Of a DNA stretch of 64,000 nucleotides, positions 28,217 to 38,500 are shown piece by piece. How positions within the stretch are numbered: the stretch's first letter is position 1; every line of letters starts with the position of its first letter. The stretch covers positions 620,001 through 684,000 of the forward strand of contig NZ_FZNS01000002.1 in assembly GCF_900188255.1 (NCBI RefSeq), in the 5' to 3' direction. This stretch comes from Hymenobacter mucosus (GTDB lineage Bacteria > Bacteroidota > Bacteroidia > Cytophagales > Hymenobacteraceae). The notes beneath the pieces are model-generated. The model did no database searches and was not told the DNA's origin. It worked only from the letters and a program-made list of their open reading frames with translations. Position numbers and translations under genes: made by a program.

Positions 28217-28854
28217 TACTCAGCAGTGGTATAGAGTTGTTCCAATGCCGTCAGGCCATCCTCCGACAGCAGCAGCGTGTCGGTATTCAGCAAGTCGTGC
28301 GTGTTCAATGCTACTGGAGTAGCTACGCTTACTTTCTGAATGTTACGAGCCGAAAGCACTACATTTTTATCAACCGAGCCGGTTACCAGCAGGGTCTTTT
28401 TGCCGTTGTTCAGCTTCAGACCGTTCAGGATATTCAAGAACTCCTTAGTCTTGGGGGCCGACAGCGTGATGTTCTCTACCAAGGCTACTTTGCCATCTTT
28501 AGCCAAGCTCGAAAGAGCCGACAGACGAGCAAGACGCTTGGTCTTTTTGTTCAGCTTGAAGCCATAATCGCGGGGCTGAGGACCGAACATACGGCCACCA
28601 CCTACGAATACACCCGACTTCATAGAGCCGGCACGAGCACCGCCGGTGCCCTTTTGCTTCTTCAGTTTTTTGGTAGTGCCGTGCACTTCGTTGCGCTGCT
28701 TCGACTTGTGCGTGCCTTGGCGCTGGTTAGCCAAGTACTGCTTCACGTCGAGATACATCACGTGCTCGTTCGGTTCCAGACCGAAGATGGCGTCAGACAG
28801 AGTAACCTTACGGCCGGTGTCTTCGCCTTTGATGTTATATACTGACAGTTCCAT
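28216..28854 (-). CDS. rplD: 50S ribosomal protein L4
   Basis: Tunnel-lining protein and the S10-operon autoregulator in E. coli. KSKQRNEVHGTTKKLKKQKG, GGGRMFGPQPRDYGFKLNKK and the C-terminal globular part are typical. Length is 212. It starts eight bases after rplC. Confidence 0.97.
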   Translation of the reverse strand: MELSVYNIKGEDTGRKVTLSDAIFGLEPNEHVMYLDVKQYLANQRQGTHKSKQRNEVHGTTKKLKKQKGTGGARAGSMKSGVFVGGGRMFGPQPRDYGFKLNKKTKRLARLSALSSLAKDGKVALVENITLSAPKTKEFLNILNGLKLNNGKKTLLVTGSVDKNVVLSARNIQKVSVATPVALNTHDLLNTDTLLLSEDGLTALEQLYTTAE

Positions 28855-28862
28855 TTGCTAGG

Positions 28863-29483
28863 TTATTTTTCCAGGACCACGAAAGAGTTCTTGGCACCGG
28901 GAACCGAGCCGCTCACCACGATGAGGTTCTTGTCGGCTACAATGCGCATTACCTTCAGGTTCTGCACTTTCACACGGTCGTTACCCATGCGGCCACCCAT
29001 GCGCATTCCTTTGAATACGCGCGAAGGCCATGAGCAAGCACCGATAGAACCGGGGTGACGGCCACGGTTGTGCTGGCCGTGCGTTTGGCCACCTACACCA
29101 GCAAAATTGTAGCGCTTTACAACGCCTTGGAAACCTTTACCTTTTGAGGTGCCCACTACGTCAACGAATTCACCTTCCTCGAAGAGGGTAGCGTCAATTT
29201 CGCTGCCAGCAGTATAATTAGCTACCTCGTCGGTACGGAACTCAACGAGTTTTTTCTTGGGGGTGGTTCCGGCTTTAGCGAAGTGACCAGCCAATGCTTT
29301 GGTGGTGTTCTTCGCCTTCTTCTCGCCGTAGCCGAGCTGGATGGCAGTGTAGCCGTCCGTTTCGATGGTCTTAACCTGCGTCACTACGCACGGACCCGCC
29401 TCGATGAGCGTGCAGGGAATGTTCTTCCCGTCCGGAGTGAAGAGGCTTGTCATACCGATTTTTTTACCGATGATGCCAGGCAT
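28863..29483 (-). CDS. rplC: 50S ribosomal protein L3
   Basis: Large-subunit assembly protein. [39 protein letters not shown] and [18 protein letters not shown] are conserved; the Gln after GG is the methylatable residue in E. coli. Length is 206. It is the first gene of its unit here: rpsJ, usually just upstream, is 1.7 kb away with another gene between. Confidence 0.98.
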   Translation of the reverse strand: MPGIIGKKIGMTSLFTPDGKNIPCTLIEAGPCVVTQVKTIETDGYTAIQLGYGEKKAKNTTKALAGHFAKAGTTPKKKLVEFRTDEVANYTAGSEIDATLFEEGEFVDVVGTSKGKGFQGVVKRYNFAGVGGQTHGQHNRGRHPGSIGACSWPSRVFKGMRMGGRMGNDRVKVQNLKVMRIVADKNLIVVSGSVPGAKNSFVVLEK

Positions 29484-29548
29484 TCGATTGGGGTTTTAGA
29501 AAAAGACACAGTTGAAAACGCCCAAGTGGCGTTTTCGGAAATGGAGTG

Positions 29549-29556
29549 CAAAGCTA
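29549..29556 (-). promoter_or_regulatory. -7 box for rplC unit
   Basis: On the minus strand TAGCTTTG followed by C, about 65 bases before the rplC ATG. No TTG is present at 19-21 bases upstream, so only the -7 half supports it. Its position fits the need for a new start after the inserted ligase gene. The other 190 or so bases up to that gene show no feature. Confidence 0.5.
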
Positions 29557-29741
29557 GGAAATTGTTGACTGATAATCTACTACCGTTCTAAAATATTTTC
29601 AGAACCACATAGTTAGCGCCACTCCCTACTCACTTGCTGATTCTCAATTCCTTTGCACATGTGACCTATCACCCTCCTACCCTACTGTTATTCTATAGCT
29701 GCGTTTGGCATCTAAATAGACGTGTTCGCCCGGTTTATTAA

Positions 29742-31022
29742 TCATGCTGGGCGCCATTCAGCCTCAGGCTGGCTTACCGGCTTACTTCCCTCCAGGGCTA
29801 AGAGGAGGAAGAACAGCGAAAAAGCTACCCCTACTTGTGTCTCTAAGGTGTACTCAACCAAGAAGGACAAGGTAACAATGAGATAGTGTGCCGCTAGGAG
29901 GGGAGCGTAGCGTGGCCAAATGCTGATGCCAGCATAATAAAACCCAATAATGAAGAGTAACACCCCTATAATACCAAAGGCAACTGCAGAGTATAAATAT
30001 TGATTATGTGGTAGTATGTAGGCTTCTTGACGAATATTTGGGAATTCCTTTTGGTAATGCGCTGCCATTTCTTGCTCCATGTCAGCCTTGCCTACACCTA
30101 ACAAGAAATTTTCTTTGATAACCATTGCTGCTACTCGATACGAGTACACACGTCCTACTAAGGAGTAGTTGTTGGCCGACTCGGTGTGCTCTACACGACC
30201 AACATCTTCACGGGTATTGGCATACTTATTTTGGAACGTAGGGAAGCAGATATAGCTTACTATAGGTAGAACAAGCATTACTGCCGCTACTTGCAGAGCT
30301 CGTAAATAATCACGATGACGTATCAGTAGCCACAAGCAAGTAATCCCCCCTAACACGTACAACGTGAGTAGGCCGCTACGCACAGCAAGCATATGCTGAT
30401 ATAAGGCCAACCATATTACTGCGCCTAGCACCCAGGGGCGTAAGCGTGGCCCTACATTGTGGTGCATGAGAAGCAGAGAGCCGGCTACCACTGCTAACGT
30501 TACGATAAGACTAAAGCGAATATGATCTGGCTCTGTGGGCATCACTTTAGAGCGCAGATAAGACTCGTTAATTTCTTGGGTGTGCAGTAAGTAATTTCCT
30601 GTGCTTACCAATGACCCCAACAGGGTAAGACCCAACAACCAGAGCCATAGCAACTGTAAGTATCGAGTTGGAAGCGGAGGCAGTAGCCAAAAAGCGAATG
30701 GTAACGACAGAAAGGGCAATTGTAGCACTACATCCCGCTCATACGCTGACCAGTTAGCGGTACTAGTAACAAGACCAGAAGCTAGATGGATACCAAATAC
30801 CAGTACAAACGATCCATATATAGTCCAGGGGGCGCGTTGGTACGAGGCACGGTGCAGCCCATAGCAGAGTAATCCTGTAATCAAGGTTCCGACCATACCG
30901 ATGCTAGGTAGCACACGGAAAAAAGGAGTGGTAAACAGCCCCGCAATGATGCAGCCGCAGAAAAAAACGGCAATCATCATTAATCTGGGTAATGGCAAGA
31001 GAACTGACAAGGAGGAAAACAT
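29742..31022 (-). CDS. O-antigen ligase family membrane protein
   Basis: Polytopic inner-membrane protein of 426 residues with about ten or more hydrophobic helices. A large periplasmic loop near residues 265-340 carries GVGKADMEQEMAAHYQKEFP and LPHNQYLYSAVAFGIIG, the His-Asn-Gln-Tyr pattern of Wzy_C/WaaL-type ligases and polymerases. Such enzymes join lipid-linked glycans to lipid A core or to proteins; the substrate here is unknown. It lies between rpsJ and rplC, where S10 operons normally have no gene, on the same strand but isolated by the rpsJ terminator upstream. A paralogue with the same HNQYL segment is at 56750-58072. Confidence 0.82.
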   Translation of the reverse strand: MFSSLSVLLPLPRLMMIAVFFCGCIIAGLFTTPFFRVLPSIGMVGTLITGLLCYGLHRASYQRAPWTIYGSFVLVFGIHLASGLVTSTANWSAYERDVVLQLPFLSLPFAFWLLPPLPTRYLQLLWLWLLGLTLLGSLVSTGNYLLHTQEINESYLRSKVMPTEPDHIRFSLIVTLAVVAGSLLLMHHNVGPRLRPWVLGAVIWLALYQHMLAVRSGLLTLYVLGGITCLWLLIRHRDYLRALQVAAVMLVLPIVSYICFPTFQNKYANTREDVGRVEHTESANNYSLVGRVYSYRVAAMVIKENFLLGVGKADMEQEMAAHYQKEFPNIRQEAYILPHNQYLYSAVAFGIIGVLLFIIGFYYAGISIWPRYAPLLAAHYLIVTLSFLVEYTLETQVGVAFSLFFLLLALEGSKPVSQPEAEWRPA

Positions 31023-31124
31023 GAAAACAAATGCGGTGCATTGGAGGCGTGTTACTCAGCCAACGTTGCTACTATACACAACAGTACGGTAGAGCCTCAC
31101 TTCCGTGCCACAAGTTGCACCGAT

Positions 31125-31176
31125 AAAAAACAAAACACCCCACCGGTTCCGCAGAACCAGTGGGGTGTTTTGTTTT
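31125..31176. terminator. Strong terminator after rpsJ
   Basis: A stem of 21 bp with one G-T pair (31129-31149 with 31153-31173) and a 3-base loop, flanked by A and T runs on both sides, so it can work in both directions. It closes the str unit 22 bases after rpsJ. Confidence 0.92.
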
Positions 31177-31197
31177 ATCTAAGCTGAAAAGCAGTCC

Positions 31198-31503
31198 TCA
31201 GACTTTAATTTCAACGTCTACGCCGCTTGGCAATTCAAGCTTCATCAGAGCATCTACCGTCTTCGACGAAGTCGAGTAGATATCTACGAGGCGCTTGTAA
31301 GTGCAAAGCTGAAATTGCTCACGTGACTTCTTGTTCACGTGGGGCGAACGAAGTACGGTGAATTTTTCTTTGTCGGTCGGCAATGGAATGGGGCCGCTTA
31401 CGATAGCGCCCGTAGCCTTCACCGCCTTCACAATCTTCTCCGACGATTTGTCCACCAAGTTGTGGTCGTAGGATTTGAGTTTGATGCGAATCTTCTGGTT
31501 CAT
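31198..31503 (-). CDS. rpsJ: 30S ribosomal protein S10
   Basis: 30S head protein and NusB partner in antitermination. [40 protein letters not shown] and [20 protein letters not shown] are diagnostic. Length is 101. Here it ends the str unit after fusA rather than opening the S10 unit, because a terminator and an unrelated gene follow. Confidence 0.98.
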   Translation of the reverse strand: MNQKIRIKLKSYDHNLVDKSSEKIVKAVKATGAIVSGPIPLPTDKEKFTVLRSPHVNKKSREQFQLCTYKRLVDIYSTSSKTVDALMKLELPSGVDVEIKV

Positions 31504-31524
31504 GTCTATTGAATGAAAGCGGTA

Positions 31525-33666
31525 TTAGCGGATGGCGTTGCCCTTTTGCTTGGCAATGATTGCTTCAGCAAGGTTGTTAGGCACCTGATCGTAGTGCGAG
31601 AACGTCAGCGAAGCTGAAGCGCGGCCCGAAGAGATAGTACGCAGCGACGTCACGTAGCCGAACAGTTCCGACAGAGGAACATCAGCTTTGATAACGTTAG
31701 CACCACCTTTGGTATCCATGCCCTTCATGATGCCACGACGACGGTTCAAGTCACCGGTTACCGAACCCGTGTACTCATCTGGCGAAACTACCTCTACAGC
31801 CATAATAGGCTCAAGCAATTTCGGACCAGCCTGCTTACCAGCTTCGCGGAAACCACCACGGGCGGCGAGTTCGAACGACAGAGCGTCCGAGTCAACATCG
31901 TGGTAAGAACCGAAGTATAAACGAACGCGCATGCCTTCAATGGGGAAGCCAGCCAGCGGACCGTTCTTCATAGCTTCTTCGAAGCCTTTCTGAACCGGAG
32001 CGATGAATTCACGAGGAATAACACCACCCGTAATGTCGTTTACGAACTCCAAACCGGGTTTCTCCGGATCAGTCAGCTTCGGACCGAGTTCGAATACGAT
32101 ATCACCGAACTTACCACGACCACCTGTCTGCTTCTTATAGGTTTCGCGGTGCTCAACGGTTTTAGTCAACACCTCTTTGTAGGCTACCTGGGGAGCACCC
32201 TGGTTAATCTCCACCTTGAACTCACGACGCATACGGTCGATGATGATTTCTAGGTGAAGCTCACCCATACCTTTCAGTACGGTCTGGCCCGTTTCAGGGT
32301 CAGTCTGAACTACCAGCGTAGGATCTTCTTCTACCAGCTTGGCAATAGCCATACCCATCTTGTCAACGTCAGCCTGAGTTTTAGGCTCAATGGCGTAACC
32401 GATAACAGGCTCAGGGAACGACATCGACTCAAGTACTACGCGCGACTTCTCGTCGGTCAGCGTGTCACCGGTTTTAATGTCTTTGAAACCCACACCGGCA
32501 GCAATGTCACCAGCTTGGATTTTGTCGATCGGATTCTGCTTGTTCGAGTGCATCTGCATCAGGCGCGAGATACGCTCTTTCTTGTTAGTACGGTTGTTGT
32601 GCACGTACGAACCAGCATCCAACTGACCGCTGTAGCAGCGGAAGAAGCACAAACGACCTACGAAGGGGTCAGTAGCAATTTTGAACGCCAGAGCAGTGAA
32701 GGGCTCGTCGTTATCGGGGTGACGCTCGATTTCTTCGCCGGTGTCAGGATTGGTACCAACTACAGCAGGCATGTCCAGAGGTGATGGCAAGTAAGCCATA
32801 ACAGCATCCAGCATCGACTGCACACCTTTGTTCTTGAAAGCCGAACCGCACATTACGGGCGAGAACTTCATGTCGATAACCGCTTTGCGGATTACCACCA
32901 TCATTTCTTCGCGGGTAATGGAGTCTGGATCATCAAAGAACTTCTCCATCAACGTGTCGTCGTATTCAGCAACGCTTTCTACGAGCTTCTCACGCCATTC
33001 GGCTACCGTATCCACCAGATCTTCGGGAACTGGGATTTCCTTGTAGGTCTTACCCTGGGTCTCGTCGTCCCACACAATGGCTTTGCCAGTGAGCAGGTCA
33101 ACTACGCCTTTGAAGGTGTCTTCAGCGCCGATTGGAATTTGCAGTGGCACGGGAGTAGCGCCTAGCTTATCCTTGATCTCGTTAACAGCTTTGAAGAAGT
33201 CAGCACCAGCACGGTCCATCTTGTTGACGAAGCAGATGCGTGGCACTTTGTACTTGTCAGCCTGACGCCATACAGTCTCCGACTGTGGCTCTACACCCGA
33301 TACGGCGCAGAACAACGCTACGGCACCGTCCAGAACACGCAAAGAGCGCTCCACCTCTACGGTGAAGTCTACGTGGCCGGGAGTATCAATCAGGTTGATT
33401 TTATATTGCTTAGTCTCTGGGGTAGGATCACCCTGTACAGTTGGGTAATTCCAGAAGGTAGTAGTAGCAGCCGACGTGATAGTGATACCACGCTCCTGCT
33501 CCTGCTCCATCCAGTCCATCGTGGCAGCACCTTCGTGCACTTCCCCGATTTTGTGGGTTTTACCGGTGTAGTAGAGAATACGCTCCGACGTGGTGGTCTT
33601 ACCAGCGTCGATGTGCGCCATAATCCCGATGTTCCGGAGGTATTGCAGATCTTTATTAACAGCCAT
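31525..33666 (-). CDS. fusA: Translation elongation factor G
   Basis: GTPase that drives translocation of tRNA and mRNA. G1 is AHIDAGKTT (residues 17-25), G2/G3 include [12 protein letters not shown] and [18 protein letters not shown], and G4 is [10 protein letters not shown]. The later domains include the [13 protein letters not shown] and [20 protein letters not shown] segments. Length is 713. It lies between rpsG and rpsJ. It is the only EF-G copy in this window. Confidence 0.98.
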   Translation of the reverse strand: MAVNKDLQYLRNIGIMAHIDAGKTTTSERILYYTGKTHKIGEVHEGAATMDWMEQEQERGITITSAATTTFWNYPTVQGDPTPETKQYKINLIDTPGHVDFTVEVERSLRVLDGAVALFCAVSGVEPQSETVWRQADKYKVPRICFVNKMDRAGADFFKAVNEIKDKLGATPVPLQIPIGAEDTFKGVVDLLTGKAIVWDDETQGKTYKEIPVPEDLVDTVAEWREKLVESVAEYDDTLMEKFFDDPDSITREEMMVVIRKAVIDMKFSPVMCGSAFKNKGVQSMLDAVMAYLPSPLDMPAVVGTNPDTGEEIERHPDNDEPFTALAFKIATDPFVGRLCFFRCYSGQLDAGSYVHNNRTNKKERISRLMQMHSNKQNPIDKIQAGDIAAGVGFKDIKTGDTLTDEKSRVVLESMSFPEPVIGYAIEPKTQADVDKMGMAIAKLVEEDPTLVVQTDPETGQTVLKGMGELHLEIIIDRMRREFKVEINQGAPQVAYKEVLTKTVEHRETYKKQTGGRGKFGDIVFELGPKLTDPEKPGLEFVNDITGGVIPREFIAPVQKGFEEAMKNGPLAGFPIEGMRVRLYFGSYHDVDSDALSFELAARGGFREAGKQAGPKLLEPIMAVEVVSPDEYTGSVTGDLNRRRGIMKGMDTKGGANVIKADVPLSELFGYVTSLRTISSGRASASLTFSHYDQVPNNLAEAIIAKQKGNAIR

Positions 33667-33772
33667 TGCTTTTTTTGTGACGTAGGGAATTCAGCAGTTG
33701 AGCTTGTAGAACGCGAAAATTATTTTTCTCATTCCCTAAGCCCACAACTTCTAAAGTCCCTGCTAGGTCTGA

Positions 33773-34240
33773 TTAGAAGCGGAAGTGCGAGAAGGCCTTG
33801 TTGGCTTCTGCCATCCGGTGCGTGTCGTCCTTTTTCTTCACGGCAGCACCTTCACCTTTGGCGGCAGCAATGATTTCGCCAGCCAACTTGTCTTTCATGG
33901 TTTTCTCACCACGACGACGAGCATATTGAATCAGCCACTTCGAGCCAACAGCAATGCGACGATCTGGGCGAACTTCAGTAGGCACCTGGAAGGTAGCACC
34001 ACCAACACGGCGGCTCTTCACTTCTACAGTTGGCATTACATTGTTCAGGGCTTTACGCCACATTTCCAGGCCGCTCTCTTTGGTGCGCTGCTCAACCAGT
34101 TCGCAGGCATCGTAGAAAATACCGTAGGCCAGGTTTTTCTTCCCGTCGTACATCATGTAGTTAACGAAGCGGGTCACTAGCGTCTCCTTGAACTTGGGGT
34201 CCGGCAGGAGGATGCGCTTTTTTGGTTTTGACTTTCTCAT
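33773..34240 (-). CDS. rpsG: 30S ribosomal protein S7
   Basis: Assembly initiator of the 30S head. I start at the ATG giving [17 protein letters not shown], the usual N-terminus; an in-frame extension to 34288 lies in the rpsL-rpsG spacer and is not conserved. [20 protein letters not shown] and [20 protein letters not shown] are typical. Length is 155. Confidence 0.97.
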   Translation of the reverse strand: MRKSKPKKRILLPDPKFKETLVTRFVNYMMYDGKKNLAYGIFYDACELVEQRTKESGLEMWRKALNNVMPTVEVKSRRVGGATFQVPTEVRPDRRIAVGSKWLIQYARRRGEKTMKDKLAGEIIAAAKGEGAAVKKKDDTHRMAEANKAFSHFRF

Positions 34241-34325
34241 GGGTGTAGAAATGAGTGTTACGGCAGTGAGCAGTGGGATAAGAACCATGTGCTATCCGGC
34301 ACTGGGCACTACCTCACTCGTTCAA

Positions 34326-34754
34326 TTACTTTTTCTTGCCGGGTGCTGGTTTGCCACCTTTGCCTGCTGCGGCAGCTTGGCCTGGCTTCGGACGCTTAGC
34401 GCCGTACTTCGAACGACGCTGCAGACGGCCGTTTACACCGGCAGTGTCAAGAGCGCCACGGATGATGTGGTAACGTACACCGGGAAGGTCTTTCACACGG
34501 CCACCACGGATCAGCACGATGCTGTGCTCCTGCAGGTTGTGGCCTTCACCAGGGATGTAGGCGTTAACTTCTTTGCCATTGGTGAGGCGCACACGGGCAA
34601 CTTTACGCATAGCCGAGTTCGGCTTCTTAGGCGTGGTGGTGTACACACGGGTGCAAACGCCACGGCGCTGCGGGCACGAGTCAAGAGCCGGCGACTTCGA
34701 CTTCGTCGTCAGCTTCTCGCGGCCTTTTCGTACTAACTGGTTGATGGTAGGCAT
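34326..34754 (-). CDS. rpsL: 30S ribosomal protein S12
   Basis: Decoding-centre protein. [40 protein letters not shown] (with the Lys linked to streptomycin resistance) and the [20 protein letters not shown] segment are present. At 142 residues it carries about 18 more than E. coli, as a Lys/Gly/Pro-rich tail. It opens the str unit and has a clear promoter. Confidence 0.98.
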   Translation of the reverse strand: MPTINQLVRKGREKLTTKSKSPALDSCPQRRGVCTRVYTTTPKKPNSAMRKVARVRLTNGKEVNAYIPGEGHNLQEHSIVLIRGGRVKDLPGVRYHIIRGALDTAGVNGRLQRRSKYGAKRPKPGQAAAAGKGGKPAPGKKK

Positions 34755-34801
34755 CTACGGAATGTTTTGTCTAGGAGGGTTCTCTCCAAAAATTAGGCTT
34801 G

Positions 34802-34832
34802 CAAAGGTATAGAAGTTGCCTCGAAATAGCAA
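34802..34832 (-). promoter_or_regulatory. Promoter of the rpsL-rpsG-fusA-rpsJ unit
   Basis: On the minus strand TTG (34832-34830), 20 bases, then TACCTTTG (34809-34802) and C: a full match to the Bacteroidota housekeeping promoter. The predicted start is about 40 bases before the rpsL ATG. Confidence 0.82.
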
Positions 34833-35012
34833 ACAGGTTGAAATAGTTAATTTTAGAGAAATCATACGGGCATTTTAGCACCTCAAAAAGCTACTTCTAG
34901 GGTCAACTACACGATTCAGAACGTATTCGTTTCCCCTTCTTCCATACTATTACTAGCACATAATCTCTCCACATTCAATTTAGTTACGTTACTCATTCCC
35001 GTATAATTAGAT
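34833..35012. other. AT-rich spacer, no feature seen
   Basis: The gene-free region between rpsL and the DUF3467 gene is filled at its ends by the rpsL promoter and a terminator. The remaining 180 bases show no open frame, repeat or RNA gene that I can support. Confidence 0.5.
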
Positions 35013-35056
35013 AAAACAAAGAAGCGGCTCCTATCTTTCCGATAAAAGCCGCTTTA
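35013..35056 (-). terminator. Terminator of the DUF3467 gene
   Basis: An 8-bp stem (AAGCGGCT / AGCCGCTT) with a 17-base loop, followed on the minus strand by CTTTGTTTTAT. It lies 21 bases after the stop. Confidence 0.8.
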
Positions 35057-35077
35057 CTTACTGTACTATTTCTAGAA

Positions 35078-35422
35078 TTACGCCTCCCCCACTTTACCAC
35101 CGAACCCCATTGGGTACATAGGCCCGTCTTGCTGATGCTTGATAGCACCATGAGCTTGCTCGTAACGCTCAATATTTTCAGCTAAGGCGGCCTGCAAACG
35201 CTTTGCATGCTCGGGTGTCAACACAATGCGAGCTTTCACCTTTGCCTTCGGTAGCCCTGGCATTAAGCGAATGAAGTCGACCACGAATTCACTACTGCTA
35301 TGTGCAATCATGGCAAGGTTAGCGTATTCGCCCTCGGCTATTTCTTCGGTCAACTCAATATTGATAGCATTTGAATCTTGAGGAACGTTGGCGTCGGTTT
35401 CCGGTTGATGTTGTTGGGCCAT
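35078..35422 (-). CDS. DUF3467 family protein
   Basis: A 114-residue soluble protein of unknown function, conserved in Bacteroidota. It has an acidic N-terminus, then INIELTEEIAEGEYANLAMI, SSSEFVVDFIRLMPGLPKAK and VLTPEHAKRLQAALAENIER, which define the family. I start at the ATG giving MAQQHQPETDANV; the upstream frame to 35467 runs into the rpoC terminator region and is unlikely. It lies just downstream of rpoC with a terminator on each side and no clear promoter, so it may be read by leakage from rpoC or from a promoter I cannot see. A link to transcription is suggested only by position. Confidence 0.85.
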   Translation of the reverse strand: MAQQHQPETDANVPQDSNAINIELTEEIAEGEYANLAMIAHSSSEFVVDFIRLMPGLPKAKVKARIVLTPEHAKRLQAALAENIERYEQAHGAIKHQQDGPMYPMGFGGKVGEA

Positions 35423-35475
35423 GTAGATGAAAGTTGAAGACGCTGGACCAGCGGCGTGAAATGACAAGTACGGAT

Positions 35476-35513
35476 AAAAGAAAAAGCCGACCAGTATTTC
35501 TCTGGCCGGCTTT
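35476..35513 (-). terminator. Terminator of rpoC
   Basis: A 10-bp stem with one G-T mismatch pair (AGCCGACCAG / CTGGCCGGCT) and a 7-base loop, followed on the minus strand by TTTTTCTTTTAT. It lies 25 bases after the rpoC stop, ahead of the DUF3467 gene. Confidence 0.88.
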
Positions 35514-35538
35514 CCTTATTTACTATATGCTCCGGATG

Positions 35539-38500
35539 TTACTCCGAAACTGACTCACGGCGTGAGGCGCGTGCAGTACGCTTGGTAGGAGCTACTACGT
35601 CGTCGGACTTAGCGGCTTGAGCAGCTTCCAGTTCCTCCTTCGAGCCTACGATCTGGCGAGTGTACTCGCGCAGACCGGTACCAGCTGGAATGAGGTGACC
35701 AACGATTACGTTCTCTTTCAGACCCAGCAGTTCGTCGGCCTTACCACGGATGGCGGCTTCGGACAGTACCTTGGTCGTCTCCTGGAAGGATGCGGCCGAG
35801 ATGAACGACTGAGTGCCCAGCGAAGCTTGCGTGATGCCTTGCAGCGTGGGCCGTGATACGGCAGGCTGGGCTTCGCGCACTTCTACGAGAGCAAGGTCGC
35901 GGCGGCGCAGGCTGCTGTTCTCATCACGCAAGCGACGAGCTGTTACAATCTGGCCGGGCTTCAAGTTCGTAGAATCACCCGCGTTGGTTACCACCTTCAT
36001 ATCGATGATGGTATCATTCTCTTCCATGAAGATAATCTTGTCGATTACCTGGTGCTCAAGGAAGGTTGTGTCACCGGCATCAAGGATAACCACTTTCTGC
36101 ATCATCTGGCGAACTACCACCTCAATGTGCTTATCATTGATTTTCACACCCTGCAAGCGGTATACTTCCTGAATTTCATTCACGAGGTATTCCTGCACTG
36201 CACCTGGACCCTGAATGTTCAGAATATCCGTTGGGGTGATAGCACCATCTGAAAGCGGCGCACCAGCCCGGATGAAGTCATTGTCCTGCACAAGAATGTG
36301 CTTTGACAGCGGCACCATGTACTTCTTCTTCACGCCGTCTTTCGACTCCACGAAGATTTCACGGTTACCACGCTTCACCGTACCATAGGTTACTACACCG
36401 TCGATTTCAGCTACAACAGCTGGGTTCGATGGGTTACGCGCTTCGAAGAGTTCGGTAACGCGAGGTAGACCACCGGTGATGTCGCGAGTTTTACCCACGG
36501 CACGCGGAATCTTAGCCAGAATTTGACCAGCCTTGATCTTCTCACCGTTCTCCACGTTCAAGTGCGAGCCGACTGGAATAGAGTAGCCTTTGGAGCCTTC
36601 CAGGTCACCTTTCTTGCCGGGGCGAACAATGATAGCAGGGTTCTGATCCTTAGCCTTCGATTCGATAATCACTTTCTCGCGGTGACCGGTCTGTTCGTCC
36701 GATTCCTCACGGTAAGTGATACCTTCAGTAATAGCGTCGTACTGAACGGTACCATCAAACTCAGCCAAAATAACGGCGTTGTAAGGGTCCCAGTTGTTCA
36801 GTTCTTGGCCTTTCTCTACCTCTTGGCCTTCTTCAACCAACAAGAACGAACCGTACGGCACGTGGTTCGAGATGAACACCTTGCCAGTGCCTTTTTCCAC
36901 GATGCGAATCTCGCCCGAGCGACCCATCACCACTTTCACTGGCTCGCCATCGGCGTTGGCAGTTTCTACGGTCCGGATGTCTTCGAACTCAATCACACCA
37001 TTGAACTTGGCGCGAAGGCTAGCCTCTACGGCAATGTTTGAGGCAGTACCACCTACGTGGAAGGTACGCAAGGTCAACTGGGTACCGGGTTCACCGATAG
37101 ACTGAGCAGCAATTACGCCCACAGCCTCGCCCTTTTGTACCATGCGGCCCGACGACAGGTTACGGCCGTAGCATTTGGCGCAGATACCACGCTTCGATTC
37201 GCAAGTCAATACCGAACGAATCTCTACCGACTCGATGCTAGTAGCATCTACGCGGCGCGTGATATCCTCCGTGATTTCCTCACCAGCCGGCAGAATTACT
37301 TCGTCCGTGAGCGGATCAATGATGTCGTGTACAGCTACTCGACCCAGGATGCGCTCAGCCAGCGGCTCTACTACATCTTCGTTATCCTTCAAGGCGAAGG
37401 TCTCGATGCCACGTAGCGTGCCGCAGTCAGTTTCGTTTACGATTACGTCCTGCGAAACGTCTACCAAACGGCGAGTCAGGTAGCCGGCGTCGGCCGTTTT
37501 CAGTGCAGTGTCAGCAAGACCCTTACGGGCACCGTGGGTAGAGATGAAGTACTCAATTACGTCTAGGCCTTCTTTGAAGTTAGACAGAATCGGGTTTTCG
37601 ATAATTTCACCAACCGAACCTTGCAATGACTTTTGTGGCTTAGCCATCAGACCACGCATACCGCCGAGCTGACGAATCTGCTCGCGCGAACCACGGGCAC
37701 CGGAGTGCATCATCATGTAAATCGAGTTGAAGCCCTGGTTCTCCTTTTCGAGGCGACCCATGAGGGTTTCAGTGATTTGGTTGTTGATGCGGGTCCAGAT
37801 GTCGATAACCTGGTTGTAGCGCTCGTTGTCCGTAATCAGACCCATCTGATAGTTCTGCGTTACGGCAGCTACATCAGCTTGGGCTTGGGCAATTAGAGCG
37901 TCTTTCTCTTTCGGGATGTTGATATCACCCAGACCCATCGACAGACCACCTTTATAAGCCGACTGGAAGCCCAGCGTCTTAATGTCGTCGAGGAACTGCG
38001 CCGTGCGGGCCATGCCCGTACGCTTGAACACCATCGAGATGATCTGCTGCAGCTTCTTCTTGGTCAGCAACTCATCTACGAAACCTACTTCCTCAGGTAC
38101 GAGCTGGTTGAACAGCACGCGGCCAGCCACTGTCTCAATAATCTTCGTTACAAGGTTATCTTCCTCGTCACGAACCTTCGTGCGCACCTTAATATAAGCG
38201 TGCTTCGAAAGCTGACCTTCGTTGATAGCAATAACCACCTCCTCGTCCGAGTAGAACATGCGGCCTTCGCCCTGGATCTGCTCGTCTTCGGTGCTGCGCT
38301 TGCCTTTGGTTACGTAGTACAGGCCAAGAACCATGTCCTGCGACGGTACCGCGATGGGCGCGCCGTTGGCGGGGTTCAGGATGTTGTGCGACGCCAGCAT
38401 CAGCATAGAGGCTTCTAGGATGGCGGCCGGTCCCAGGGGAACGTGCACAGCCATCTGGTCACCGTCAAAGTCAGCGTTGAAAGCCGTACACACCAGCGGG

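Noticed and set aside
28237..28845. Long open frame on the plus strand (about 200 codons)
   Set aside because: It is fully antisense to rplD and has no recognisable protein motifs. The same applies to frames at 24109-24741 (antisense to rplN/rpsQ), 36523-37041 (rpoC) and 41193-41783 (rpoB).
31012..31089. AAGGAGG followed by ATG and a 22-codon basic reading frame on the plus strand
   Set aside because: It looks like a perfect Shine-Dalgarno start, but this lineage does not use SD. The frame overlaps the start of the ligase gene in antisense and is too short to support.
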